NCBI RefSeq assembly: GCF_014701095.1
Contig: NZ_AP023439.1
Span: 6,994,001-7,058,000, forward strand
Reading direction: 5' to 3'
DNA length: 64,000 nt
From: Streptomyces tuirus
GTDB lineage: Bacteria; Actinomycetota; Actinomycetes; Streptomycetales; Streptomycetaceae
The notes beneath the pieces are model-generated. The model saw only the letters and a list, made by a program, of their open reading frames with translations, was not told the origin of the DNA and did no database searches. Below are positions 41,625 through 50,671 of the stretch, one piece after another. Each line of letters begins with the position of its first letter. Position 1 is the stretch's first letter. Both the position numbers and the translations under genes were made by a program.

Positions 41625-42206
41625 TCATGCGCGGCGGTGCGTCCACTCCGGTTCCGTACGGGCCCAGGCCCGGTCCCACTCCGCCATCCGGCGCCGCAGG
41701 GCCACCCTCCGTACCAAGGAGTGGCCGAAGAGCACCACGAGCACCGCACCGCCCGCGGCGCAGGTACCGATGGTGAGGGTGTGCTGCCAGACCGCCGACC
41801 TGTCCACCGGCGGCAGGACATTCCGCCCCCGGTCGTCGAACCAGGCGTCCACGGTCTCGCCCCGCCGGGTGTCCGCCGGGACCCGTGTCGTCGCGGTGCG
41901 CCGGCTTCCGTCCGGTTCGGTCCAGCGCACCGTCGCCCGGTACGCGTGCTGCCCGCCGGCCTGCACCGACGGCAGCGAGTCGGTGGTGCCGATCACCTCG
42001 GCCCGGACGCGATGCCGCTCGGCCCGCTGCTCCGCCGCCACCGACCGCGCCTCGTCATGGGCCCACCAGGCGGCGGCCGCCCCGGCCAGGGGCGCGCCCA
42101 CGAGGACGAGGACGGCGACCACCAGCACCGTCCACGCTTCAACGACATCCGACCGGCGTCGCAGCGGACTGCGCCGCCAACGCCAGCCGCGCACCCGGGT
42201 ACGCAT
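41625..42206 (-). CDS. Rv1733c-like two-helix membrane protein (copy 1)
   Basis: A 193-residue protein with a basic N-terminus (MRTRVRGWRWRRSPLRRRSDVVEAW), a membrane helix around residues 25-50, an extracytoplasmic domain with WTEPDGSRRTATTRVP, and a second helix near residue 150 before a basic cytoplasmic tail. This is the Rv1733c family, frequent in actinobacteria and of unknown function. ATG 42206 has a perfect GGAGGTG site. A paralogue of identical length is at 61903. Confidence 0.75.
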   Translation of the reverse strand: MRTRVRGWRWRRSPLRRRSDVVEAWTVLVVAVLVLVGAPLAGAAAAWWAHDEARSVAAEQRAERHRVRAEVIGTTDSLPSVQAGGQHAYRATVRWTEPDGSRRTATTRVPADTRRGETVDAWFDDRGRNVLPPVDRSAVWQHTLTIGTCAAGGAVLVVLFGHSLVRRVALRRRMAEWDRAWARTEPEWTHRRA

Positions 42207-42333
42207 GCCCACCTCCTCGCCGTCACCGCGACCGAGGGACGAACCGGCCGTGCGGTGCGCCGCCGCTCCCTCCGCATCACGCACGCGTGCGAGTGCCTCC
42301 ATGGTCGGGGTACCCCCTGAGGCGCACATCGAT

Positions 42334-42363
42334 CGCTCCGCGGCCGTATACGCGGCGGGAGCG
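42334..42363 (-). terminator. hairpin downstream of the flavin reductase
   Basis: CGCTCC and GGAGCG arms enclose further GC pairing around a TATA loop, 43 bp after the end of the minus-strand reductase gene. A plausible factor-independent terminator without a T-run. Confidence 0.4.
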
Positions 42364-42405
42364 GCCTGCGGCTGGGTGCCCGGGACGGGCGCGACGAAAC
42401 CGGAG

Positions 42406-43168
42406 TCAGCCGAAACGCTCGATGCGGATCCGGTCCACCGGCTGACCGGCCGTCACGAGCAGCCGGGACGCGTGCTCGGCGAAGGAGTTGGAGCCGCACA
42501 CATAGGCCTCCCACCCACCGGGGGGCTGCTCGGCCAGGAGCGGCGCCACATGTGCGGCCGCCATACGTCCGACCGCCGTCCCCGCGGGCGCGCTCCGGGT
42601 GAAGACCGACGTCGTCTCCGCGCCGAACTCCCGGGCGTAGACGAGCTCCTCGGGGCTGCGCGCGGACACCAGCAGCCGCAGCGGCACGGTCAGGTTCCGG
42701 GCCCGGTGGTGCCGGATCATCGACATCAGCGGTACGACGCCGGAGCCGGCGCCGACGAGCAGCGCGGGCCGGTCGCCCGGCCAGGCGAAGAAGCCGCTGA
42801 CCGGGCCCCGCACCTCGAGCCGGTCGCCGGGCCGGGCGACGGTGTGGAACCAGCCCGAGACCTCTCCGCCCTCCACGTGATCCAGGGTCAGCTCGACATG
42901 CCCGGAGTCGTCCGGCGCGGACGCGATCGAGTAGTGCCGCTGGGCCGCGTAGCCGTCCTCGGCGGTCAGCCGCACCATCAGGTGCTGGCCCGGCAGATGG
43001 CCCGGCCAGCCGGGCACGGCCAGCCGGAAGGTGGCGGCACGGGGGGTCTCGCGGCGGATCTCGGTGACCGTGGCGGTCTGCCACTGGGAGGCGGCCTGCT
43101 CGCTCACGGCGATCCGCCCGGGCACGGCGAACCGGGTCGGAGGCACGAAGGTGCCCGTCACGGCGGTC

Positions 43169-43176
<8 letters not shown>
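42406..43176 (-). CDS. FAD/NAD(P)-dependent ferredoxin reductase-like oxidoreductase
   Basis: A 256-residue FNR-family protein with the FAD motif RHYSIASAP near residue 81 and NAD(P)-binding blocks LLVGAGSGVVPLMSMIRHH and VCGSNSFAEHASRLL. No iron-sulfur domain is present. It overlaps the molybdopterin oxidoreductase gene by 8 bp; together they probably form a redox chain in which this protein supplies or accepts electrons for the Mo enzyme. Confidence 0.85.
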
Positions 43177-43774
<598 letters not shown>

Positions 43775-43859
43775 GCGGTGGTGCCTCCGGGCCGGTCCGG
43801 CGGTGCCCGCCGGACCGGATGATCAGTGATTGCGTATTCAACCGTAAGGGGGGTGCGGC

Positions 43860-44297
43860 CTACTCCTCCCGGCCGGGGCCCGGCCAGGCGTTGTAGCGCA
43901 CGAGGTACTCGGCGAAGCGGCTCAGATCCTCCGCCGGCCAGTCGGCCAGGCGCTCCCGGAACGCCGCCCGCCGGCTCTCGGTGACCTGGGCCAGGATGTG
44001 CCGCCCGGCCCGCGTCAGGTGCAGCACCTGGACGCGCTGGTCCGCCGGGTCGGGGCGGCGCTCGACGAGGCCGGCGCGCTCCAGGGCGGTCACCTGGCGG
44101 CTGACGGTGGATTTGTCCAGGGCGTAGTGGGCGGCCAGATCGGTGGCCCGGCAGCCGCCGATCTCCTCCAGATGCCCGAGCAGCGTGTACGACACCAGCG
44201 ACAGCTCGGGGTGCATCCGGCCGGCGGCGGCCCGGGCGCGGCGGGCGAAGACCGTCATCTCCCGCTGGATGGTCTCGACGGCGTCGGCGGTGTGCAC
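43860..44297 (-). CDS. MarR family transcriptional regulator
   Basis: A 145-residue MarR protein: LSLVSYTLLGHLEEIGG, AAHYALDKSTVSRQVTALERAGLVERRPDPADQRVQVLHL in sections. GTG 44297 with a GGAGG site is preferred over the open frame upstream. It lies upstream of, and in line with, the Mo-oxidoreductase pair. A palindrome before its own start and a related half-site before the Mo gene suggest that it controls both. Confidence 0.83.
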   Translation of the reverse strand: MHTADAVETIQREMTVFARRARAAAGRMHPELSLVSYTLLGHLEEIGGCRATDLAAHYALDKSTVSRQVTALERAGLVERRPDPADQRVQVLHLTRAGRHILAQVTESRRAAFRERLADWPAEDLSRFAEYLVRYNAWPGPGREE

Positions 44298-44334
44298 GGG
44301 ACCTCCCTCACCACGGTACTGCTCGACCCCTCCA

Positions 44335-44353
44335 TGGTTGCATAGCCCAACCA
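44335..44353. promoter_or_regulatory. probable MarR operator
   Basis: TGGTTG-N7-CAACCA is an inverted repeat 38 bp upstream of the MarR start. Its left part read outward, GGTTGCATA, resembles GGTTGAATA (minus strand of 43835-43843) before the Mo-oxidoreductase gene. Confidence 0.4.
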
Positions 44354-44461
44354 CTCGCCCGCACGGCATCACCTCGCCGTACCCGTCGGCCGGCCCCTCG
44401 GGGTAGGGTTGCCGTCCGGCCGGGCAGGGACCCGGCCGCCGGAACCGAGGAGGTGAGACCC

Positions 44462-44521
44462 ATTACCGCTGTGTCAGCTCGGGTGCTCTCCTCTCGACGT
44501 CGCGCGGATCGCCGGCCGTAG
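44462..44521 (+). CDS. candidate leader peptide with ATT start
   Basis: GAGGAGGTGA, a near-perfect Shine-Dalgarno, lies five bases before ATT, which opens a 19-codon frame (TAVSARVLSSRRRADRRP after the first residue) ending in TAG. No ATG or GTG is better placed; an in-frame GTG at 44453 lies within the ribosome site itself. A hairpin (CCTTCGG-TTC-CCGAAAGG, 44538-44555) lies between the leader and the methyltransferase ATG. The layout suggests ribosome-mediated attenuation. Confidence 0.45.
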   Translation: MTAVSARVLSSRRRADRRP

Positions 44522-44567
44522 GCGATCGCTGGAGCGCCCTTCGGTTCCCGAAAGGCTCTGGGCTTCC

Positions 44568-45371
44568 ATGCCGTCTGTGTCCGCCGTCCCCCCTTCCGCA
44601 CCGTCCTCCCGTGACTCGGCCGTCGCCGCCCTGCGCACCGCGGGGTGCGTCTTCGCCGAGGACGAGGCCGAGATGATCCTCGCCACCGCCCCAACCCCGG
44701 CCGAGGCCGCCGCCATGGTCGAGCGCCGCGTCGCCGGCCTGCCCCTCGAACTCGTCGTCGGCTGGGCCGAGTTCAGGGGTCTGCGCATCGCCGTCGCGCC
44801 GGGTGTGTTCGTGCCCCGCCGGCGCACCGAGTTCCTGGTGGAGCAGGCCCTGCGACAGGCGCCCGCGGCCGCCGTCGTCGTGGACCTGTGCTGCGGTTCG
44901 GGTGCCGTCGGAGCGGCGCTGGCCGCCGCGCTCGGCCGCGTCGAACTGCACGCCGCCGACATCGACCCGGCCGCCGTGCGGTGCGCCCGCGGCAACGTCG
45001 CCGCCGTCGGCGGTCAGGTCCACCAGGGCGATCTGTTCGAGGCGCTGCCCGGCGCGCTGCGCGGCCGCGTCGGCATCCTCGCGGCCAACGTGCCCTATGT
45101 GCCGAGCGAGGAGATCGGCCTGCTGCCGCAGGAGGCCCGCGACCACGAGCCGCTCGTCGCACTCGACGGAGGCACGGACGGCCTGGACGTGCTGCGCCGG
45201 GTCGCGGCCGAGGCGCCCCGCTGGCTCGCCCCCGGCGGCTGCGTCCTGGTGGAGACGAGCCGGCACCAGGCCCCGACCGCCGTCGGCGTCCTGGAACGCA
45301 ACGGCCTGACGGCACGCGCGGTCATGTCGGAGGAGCTCTACGCCCACGTGGTGATCGGCGTCAGACCCTAG
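44568..45371 (+). CDS. putative protein N5-glutamine methyltransferase (HemK/PrmC-like)
   Basis: A 267-residue methyltransferase of the HemK family. It has the N-terminal helical region, FVPRRRTEFLVEQAL, motif I VVDLCCGSGAVGAALAAALG, ADIDPAAVRCARGNV and the substrate motif NVPYVPSEEIGLLP (a variant of NPPY), then HEPLVALDGGTDGLDVLRRV. PrmC methylates the GGQ glutamine of release factors. NVPY in place of NPPY marks a paralogue group whose target may differ. A leader ORF with hairpin precedes it. Confidence 0.82.
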   Translation: MPSVSAVPPSAPSSRDSAVAALRTAGCVFAEDEAEMILATAPTPAEAAAMVERRVAGLPLELVVGWAEFRGLRIAVAPGVFVPRRRTEFLVEQALRQAPAAAVVVDLCCGSGAVGAALAAALGRVELHAADIDPAAVRCARGNVAAVGGQVHQGDLFEALPGALRGRVGILAANVPYVPSEEIGLLPQEARDHEPLVALDGGTDGLDVLRRVAAEAPRWLAPGGCVLVETSRHQAPTAVGVLERNGLTARAVMSEELYAHVVIGVRP

Positions 45372-45383
45372 GCCCCCCGGCCC

Positions 45384-47450
45384 TCACTCGGGTGCGGTCG
45401 CCCGCGCGATGAGCAGGGCCACGTCGTCGAAGTTGTCCGGCTCGTGCAGCGTGCGCAGCAGCTGGTCGCAGACGTCCTCCAGCGGCCGGTCGGGGCCGTC
45501 GAGCAGCGACAGCAGCGTGTCGAGCCGTTCGTCGAGGGGGTCGCGCCGCGTCTCGACGAGGCCGTCGGTGTAGAGCACCAGCCGGTCGCCGGGCTCGAGG
45601 TCGACGGTGGTCGTGGAGAAGGCGACCCCGCCCACGCCGAGCGGCACCCCCGTCGGCAGATCGAGCAGCTCCGGGGCGCTGCCGGGCCGGACCCGCACCG
45701 GCGGCAGATGCCCGGCGTTGGCGATCCGGCACTGCCGCAGATGCGGGTCGTGAACGGCGTAGACACAGGTCGCGATGGTCTGCTCGAGGCCCGCGGTGAT
45801 CTTGTCGAGGTGCTCCAGGAGTACATGCGGATCGAGGCCGAGGGAGGCGAGGGTGTTGGTCGCCGTCCGCAGCCGCCCCATGGCCGCCGCCGCGGGAATG
45901 CCGCTGCCCATCACATCGCCCACGACGAGCGCCGTCCTGCCCCCGTCCAGCGGGATCACGTCGAACCAGTCGCCGCCGACCTCGCTCGTGGCCCCGGCCG
46001 GCTGGTAGCGGGAGGCGACCTCCAGCCCGCCCGTCACCGGCGGATGGCTGGGCAGCAGGCTGCGCTGGAGGGTGAGCGCGGTATTGCGGGCGCTCTGGTA
46101 CCAGCGGGCGTTGTCGATCTGCACGGCGGCCCGGGCGGCCAGCTCGCGCGCCAGCAGCAGGTCGTCCTCACTGAACGGCAGCGGATTGCGGGTGCGCTTG
46201 AGGTCCAGGGCCCCCAGCACCTCGCCGCGCGCGATCAGCGGCACCGCCAGGTACGAGTGCACCCCGGCCCGGCCCAGCAGCTCGGCCGCCTCGGAGGACC
46301 GCGCGATGCGGTCCAGGTCCTCGTCCTTGACCTCCGGCAGCATCACGGGGCTCGCGGTGCGCACGCACTCGGTGACGAGCCGGTCGGGGGCGTACCGGGC
46401 GACCTGTCCAGGAGGATCGGCCGCCTCCAGGGCCTCGGCGGAGTCGTAGCCCTGTACCGCCAGGGCGCGGATCACGGCCGACTCGGCGGGGCCCAGCCGG
46501 GTGCGGCGGCCCTGCACCACCGCGTCCAGCAGGTCGACGGCGGCGATGTCGGCGAGCTCCGGCACGGCCACCTCGGCCAGCTCGCCGGCCGTGCGGTCCA
46601 GGTCCAGCGTGGTACCGATCCGGCCCGACGCGTCGGCGATCAGGGCCAGGCGCCGCCGCGCGGCCTCGGCCTCGATGCCCGCCCGGTACTGCTCGGTGAC
46701 GTCGACGATCGAGACGGCCACGCCCAGCACGGTCCCGAAGGCGTTCTCCAGCCGGTACAGCGAGACCGACCAGGCGTGGTCCTGATGCGGGTCGGCCGGG
46801 GTACGGCCGATCGTGGACTGGTCGACGACCGGCGTTCCGGTCTCCAGCACCCCGCGCGCGGCGGCCTCCAGGGCGTCGACGTTCATCCGCGGCACCACCT
46901 CGCGGACCGTGCGGCCCAGGTGCGCCTCGGCCGGCACGCCGTTGATCTCCTCCAGCGCCCTGTTGACGGAGACGTACCGCAGGTCCGTGTCCAGCACGGC
47001 CAGCCCGATCGGGGACTGCGCGATCATACGCGTCGACAGCGCCACCTCCCGCTCCAGCCGGTGCACGGTCGTCTGGTCGGCGCACAGCCCCAGCGCGTAC
47101 ACGTCGCCCTGGTCGTCCAGCAGCCGCATGTTGCGGAACTCCACCAGCCGCGTGCTGCCGTCCTTGCAGCGGATCGGGAAGGCCCCGGCCCAGCTCTGCC
47201 CGGTCTCCATGACGTCGGCGAACAGTTTGACCACGAGGTCGACGTGCTGCTCGTGGACCATGATGCGGGCGGCGTACTGCCCGAGCGCCTCCTGTGCCCC
47301 GTAGCCGAAGAGTTCCTCGGCCTGCGGGCTCCACAGCACGATGCGGCCCTCGGCGTCCAGGACCACCGAGGCCACGCGCAGCACGTCGAGCAGACCGCTC
47401 GGGCGTGCCGGACCGCCGCCCTCGGACCCGGGAGACCCGGCTGCACTCAT
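45384..47450 (-). CDS. PAS-PAS-GAF-PP2C sensor phosphatase
   Basis: A 688-residue cytoplasmic sensor. Two PAS domains (about residues 18-130 and 140-260: VVLDAEGRIVLWSPQAEELFGY and GLAVLDTDLRYVSVNRALEEINGV), a GAF domain (275-440) and a C-terminal SpoIIE-type PP2C (465-685) with GGDWFDVIPLDGGRTALVVGDVMGSG, NAGHLPPVRV, LYTDGLVETR and DDVALLI. No membrane segment and no kinase domain. It probably dephosphorylates an anti-anti-sigma factor in response to a signal sensed by PAS/GAF. Confidence 0.9.
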   Translation of the reverse strand: MSAAGSPGSEGGGPARPSGLLDVLRVASVVLDAEGRIVLWSPQAEELFGYGAQEALGQYAARIMVHEQHVDLVVKLFADVMETGQSWAGAFPIRCKDGSTRLVEFRNMRLLDDQGDVYALGLCADQTTVHRLEREVALSTRMIAQSPIGLAVLDTDLRYVSVNRALEEINGVPAEAHLGRTVREVVPRMNVDALEAAARGVLETGTPVVDQSTIGRTPADPHQDHAWSVSLYRLENAFGTVLGVAVSIVDVTEQYRAGIEAEAARRRLALIADASGRIGTTLDLDRTAGELAEVAVPELADIAAVDLLDAVVQGRRTRLGPAESAVIRALAVQGYDSAEALEAADPPGQVARYAPDRLVTECVRTASPVMLPEVKDEDLDRIARSSEAAELLGRAGVHSYLAVPLIARGEVLGALDLKRTRNPLPFSEDDLLLARELAARAAVQIDNARWYQSARNTALTLQRSLLPSHPPVTGGLEVASRYQPAGATSEVGGDWFDVIPLDGGRTALVVGDVMGSGIPAAAAMGRLRTATNTLASLGLDPHVLLEHLDKITAGLEQTIATCVYAVHDPHLRQCRIANAGHLPPVRVRPGSAPELLDLPTGVPLGVGGVAFSTTTVDLEPGDRLVLYTDGLVETRRDPLDERLDTLLSLLDGPDRPLEDVCDQLLRTLHEPDNFDDVALLIARATAPE

Positions 47451-47704
47451 CCCACGCCCCGCCTTCGCCGTCCTCGCGGCACGCCGTCGTGTGCCGACGC
47501 CCCATGTTCTACCGCTGTTCTACCGCGCGGAGCCGCTTCTCGAAGGCCCCTTCCGTCACCTTCCACCATCTCCCACCACGGCGTGGGCCGCCCCGCAAAA
47601 CCGCCACCGGGAGAAGGCCGCCGCCGGTAGTGCTCGCCGGAAGGTGGTGCTTTGCTGGGGTAGGGGCGGATACGGCACCGGTGGCCGCGAAAGGAGCGAT
47701 CACG

Positions 47705-48079
47705 ATGGCGATGAACCACGAGCGACCGCACCCCCACTCCGTCTCGGTGGAGATCAGCGGGTGCAGCAAGCACGACGCCCGGATCGTGTTCGACGCACTG
47801 TGCTCCTGCTTCGAGTCCGACCGGTGCGCCGACGACGTGCCCGAGGAACTGCACGAGACCCGGCCGACCGTGTGGCTCGGCACCTTCGACGTCGCCGACG
47901 AGCACGGGGGCTCGCGGCCGGTGCACCTGGCGTCCTCCGTCGACGCCGACCTGCACGGCGGCTACTGGGCGATCGAACGGTTCCGCATGACCCTGGACTC
48001 GCTGTTCGACGTGCACGACCTGAGTACCGTCTCCGGCGACCAGGAGAGGGAGCTGCACGTGCGGCTGCAGAGCCGGTGA
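47705..48079 (+). CDS. conserved hypothetical protein
   Basis: A 124-residue protein starting MAMNHERPHPHSVSVEISGCSKHDARIVFDAL. It has several cysteines (GCSKHD, LCSCFESDRC) and an acidic C-terminal half with TVWLGTFDVADEHGG. No family I can name; it resembles small actinobacterial proteins found near sensory phosphatases. ATG 47705 with GAAAGGAG just upstream gives a good start. Divergent from the PAS-PP2C gene. Confidence 0.6.
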   Translation: MAMNHERPHPHSVSVEISGCSKHDARIVFDALCSCFESDRCADDVPEELHETRPTVWLGTFDVADEHGGSRPVHLASSVDADLHGGYWAIERFRMTLDSLFDVHDLSTVSGDQERELHVRLQSR

Positions 48080-48095
48080 GCGCGGTGACCGTCCC

Positions 48096-48530
48096 TCACC
48101 CCGCCGGCAGGCCGAGGACGGCCCGCCGGTAGACGGCGTGCACCGTCGGCAGGTCCGCGAGGTGCACCTGTTCGTCGACGCCGTGCAGTCCCTCGTAGCG
48201 CGGGCCGAAGCCTGCCGCGGCCGGGACGCCCTCGGCGGCCGGCGGATTGCCCATGTTCGACGGGCCCGCGGTCTTGGCCCGCGCCGTCAGGCCCTGTCCG
48301 GCCGCCGGTGATCTCCGCCTGCAGCGCGACCGGGCGGCGGGCTTCGTCATGGAGCCGGCGGTGCGGCAGCCCGCGGGCGGTGAGCCAGGCCTCCAGGACC
48401 GCCAGAACGGGCGGGCCCCCAGCACCGCCAGAACGGGCGCGTGATCATCGAGGGCGGCCCGGCTCGGGCGGCGGATCAGTTCGCCCGCGACGTCCACCAC
48501 CGCGGTCAGCGGCCCAAGGCCCCTGGTCAT
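48096..48530 (-). pseudogene. degraded M20 family peptidase gene
   Basis: Three fragments of an M20/ArgE-type peptidase are visible. The N-terminus (VDVAGELIRRPSRAALDDHAPVLAVL) is in the first frame; PVLAVLEAWLTARGLPHRRL and PVALQAEITGGR follow in a second frame; then a C-terminal fragment in the first frame (SNMGNPPAAEGVPAAAGF, RYEGLHGVDEQVHLADLPTV). A 26-bp tandem duplication (ACCGCCAGAACGGGCG at 48398 and 48424) makes the frameshift, and the catalytic middle is missing. The intact family is about 380-430 residues. Confidence 0.75.
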
Positions 48531-48557
48531 GGCCCTACTGTGCCCTCCATCACCTTG

Positions 48558-48571
48558 TGCAACTAGTTGCA
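48558..48571. promoter_or_regulatory. perfect palindrome upstream of fadH
   Basis: TGCAACTAGTTGCA is a perfect 14-bp palindrome 57 bp before the fadH start. This AT-richer type of site is typical of PadR or MarR repressors. A padR gene follows fadH and is a good candidate for the regulator. Confidence 0.6.
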
Positions 48572-48627
48572 TAAACAGTCGGTAGTCCTCTACAACTACA
48601 GGCACGACACCGCGCACGGAGGGCCCG

Positions 48628-50643
48628 ATGAGCCGTTACCCGCACCTGCTGACCCCCCTCGACCTGGGCTTCACCACCCTGCCCAACCGGGTCCTCATGG
48701 GCTCCATGCACGTCGGCCTGGAGGAGGCCGAGGGCGGCTTCGCGCGCATGGCCGCCTTCTACGCCGCCCGCGCCCGCGGGGGAGTGGGCCTGATCGTCAC
48801 CGGCGGCATCGCCCCCAACGACGAGGGGCGGCCCTACGAGGGCGGCGCCAAGCTCACCACCGAGGAAGAGGCCGAGCAGCACCGGGTCATCACCGACGCC
48901 GTGCACCGCGAGGGCGGGCGGATCGCGATGCAGATCCTGCACTTCGGCCGGTACGCCTACCACCAGGACCTCGTCGCGCCGAGCCCGGTCCAGGCGCCGA
49001 TCAGCCCCTTCCCGCCCCGTGAGCTCACCGACGCCGACATCGAGCGGACGATCGACGACTACGCCCGCGCCGCCCGCCTCGCCCGGCAGGCCGGCTACGA
49101 CGGCGTCGAGATCATGGGCTCCGAGGGCTACCTCATCAACGAGTTCATCGCCCGGCAGACCAACCACCGCACCGACGGCTGGGGCGGTTCGTACGAGAAC
49201 CGCATGCGCTTCCCGCTGGAGATCGTGCGCCGGGTGCGCGAGGCGGTCGGCGAGGACTTCATCGTCATCTACCGGCTCTCCATGCTCGACCTCGTCCCGG
49301 GCGGCTCGACGCTCGACGAGGTCGTCACCCTCGCCAAGGCCGTCGAGGCCGCCGGGGCGACGATCATCAACACCGGCATCGGCTGGCACGAGGCCCGCAT
49401 CCCCACCATCGCGACCTCCGTGCCGCGCGGCGCGTACACCTGGGTGACCAAGCGGCTCATGGGCGAGGTTTCCGTCCCGCTCGTCACCACCAACCGCATC
49501 AACACCCCCGAACTCGCCGAGGAACTGCTCGCCGAGGGCGCCGCCGACATGGTGTCGATGGCCCGCCCGATGCTCGCCGACCCCGACTTCGTCACCAAGG
49601 CCGCCGCCGGCCGCCCCGAGGCGATCAACACCTGCATCGGCTGCAACCAGGCCTGCCTCGACCACACCTTCAGCGGCCTGATCACCTCGTGCCTGGTCAA
49701 CCCGCGCGCCTGCCACGAGACCGAGCTCGTGCTCTCCCCGACCCGGCTGCGCAAGCGCGTCGCGGTCGTCGGCGCGGGCCCGGCCGGCCTCGCCTGCGCG
49801 GTCTCCGCCGCCGAGCGCGGGCACGAGGTGACGCTGTTCGACGCGGCGAGCGAGATCGGCGGCCAGCTCAACGTCGCCCGCAAGGTCCCGGGCAAGCAGG
49901 AGTTCGACGAGACGCTCCGCTACTTCCGCACCCAGCTCGACTGGCACGGCGTCGACGTCCGCCTGAACACCCTGGTCACGGTCGCGGACCTCGACGGCTT
50001 CGACGAGGTCGTCGTCGCCACCGGTGTCACCCCGCGCACCCCCGAGATCCCCGGCATCGACCACCCGAGCGTCGTCGGCTACCTCGACGTCCTGCGCGAC
50101 GGCGCCCCCGTCGGCGACCGGGTCGCGATCCTCGGCGCGGGCGGCATCGGCTTCGACGTCGCCGAGTTCCTCACCGACGGCGGCGACAAGGCCCACGAGG
50201 ACCCGGCGACGTACTTCCGCCAGTGGGGCGTCGACCTCGATTACCGCGGCCCCGGCGGTCTCGCGGCGCCCGAGCGGCCCGCGCCGCCGCGCACCGTCCA
50301 CCTGCTCCAGCGCAAGACCTCCAAGGTCGGCGCCGGGCTCGGCAAGACCACCGGCTGGATCCACCGCACCGAGCTCAAGCACCGCGGCGTCACCATGGTC
50401 CCGGGCGCACGCTACGACCGGATCGACGACGCCGGACTCCACATCACCGTCGGTGAGGAGAGCACGGTCCTCGAGGTCGACACGATCGTGCTGTGCACGG
50501 GCCAGGAGCCGCGCCGCGGCCTGTACGAGGAGCTGCTCGCCGCCGGGCGCAGCACGCACCTCATCGGCGGCGCGGACGTGGCCGCCGAACTGGACGCCAA
50601 GCGCGCCATCAAGCAGGGCACCGAGCTCGCGGCCGCCCTGTAG
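48628..50643 (+). CDS. fadH: NADPH-dependent 2,4-dienoyl-CoA reductase
   Basis: A 671-residue iron-sulfur flavoenzyme. An N-terminal old-yellow-enzyme barrel (about residues 1-340: LTPLDLGFTTLPNRVLMGSMH, GYLINEFIARQTNHRTDGWGGS) is followed by the 4Fe-4S cluster CIGCNQACLD with a later cysteine and a C-terminal FAD/NADPH module (VAVVGAGPAGLACAVSAAERGHEVTLFD, VAILGAGGIGFDVAEF). It reduces 2,4-dienoyl-CoA in unsaturated fatty-acid oxidation. A palindromic operator precedes it and a PadR gene follows. Confidence 0.93.
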   Translation: MSRYPHLLTPLDLGFTTLPNRVLMGSMHVGLEEAEGGFARMAAFYAARARGGVGLIVTGGIAPNDEGRPYEGGAKLTTEEEAEQHRVITDAVHREGGRIAMQILHFGRYAYHQDLVAPSPVQAPISPFPPRELTDADIERTIDDYARAARLARQAGYDGVEIMGSEGYLINEFIARQTNHRTDGWGGSYENRMRFPLEIVRRVREAVGEDFIVIYRLSMLDLVPGGSTLDEVVTLAKAVEAAGATIINTGIGWHEARIPTIATSVPRGAYTWVTKRLMGEVSVPLVTTNRINTPELAEELLAEGAADMVSMARPMLADPDFVTKAAAGRPEAINTCIGCNQACLDHTFSGLITSCLVNPRACHETELVLSPTRLRKRVAVVGAGPAGLACAVSAAERGHEVTLFDAASEIGGQLNVARKVPGKQEFDETLRYFRTQLDWHGVDVRLNTLVTVADLDGFDEVVVATGVTPRTPEIPGIDHPSVVGYLDVLRDGAPVGDRVAILGAGGIGFDVAEFLTDGGDKAHEDPATYFRQWGVDLDYRGPGGLAAPERPAPPRTVHLLQRKTSKVGAGLGKTTGWIHRTELKHRGVTMVPGARYDRIDDAGLHITVGEESTVLEVDTIVLCTGQEPRRGLYEELLAAGRSTHLIGGADVAAELDAKRAIKQGTELAAAL

Positions 50644-50671
50644 TGCGGTGACGCGTCCCTAGGATGAGGCC

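Noticed and set aside
45444..47630. 728-codon plus-strand open frame opposite the PAS-PP2C gene
   Set aside because: Pure shadow; the minus strand carries a well-conserved multidomain phosphatase.
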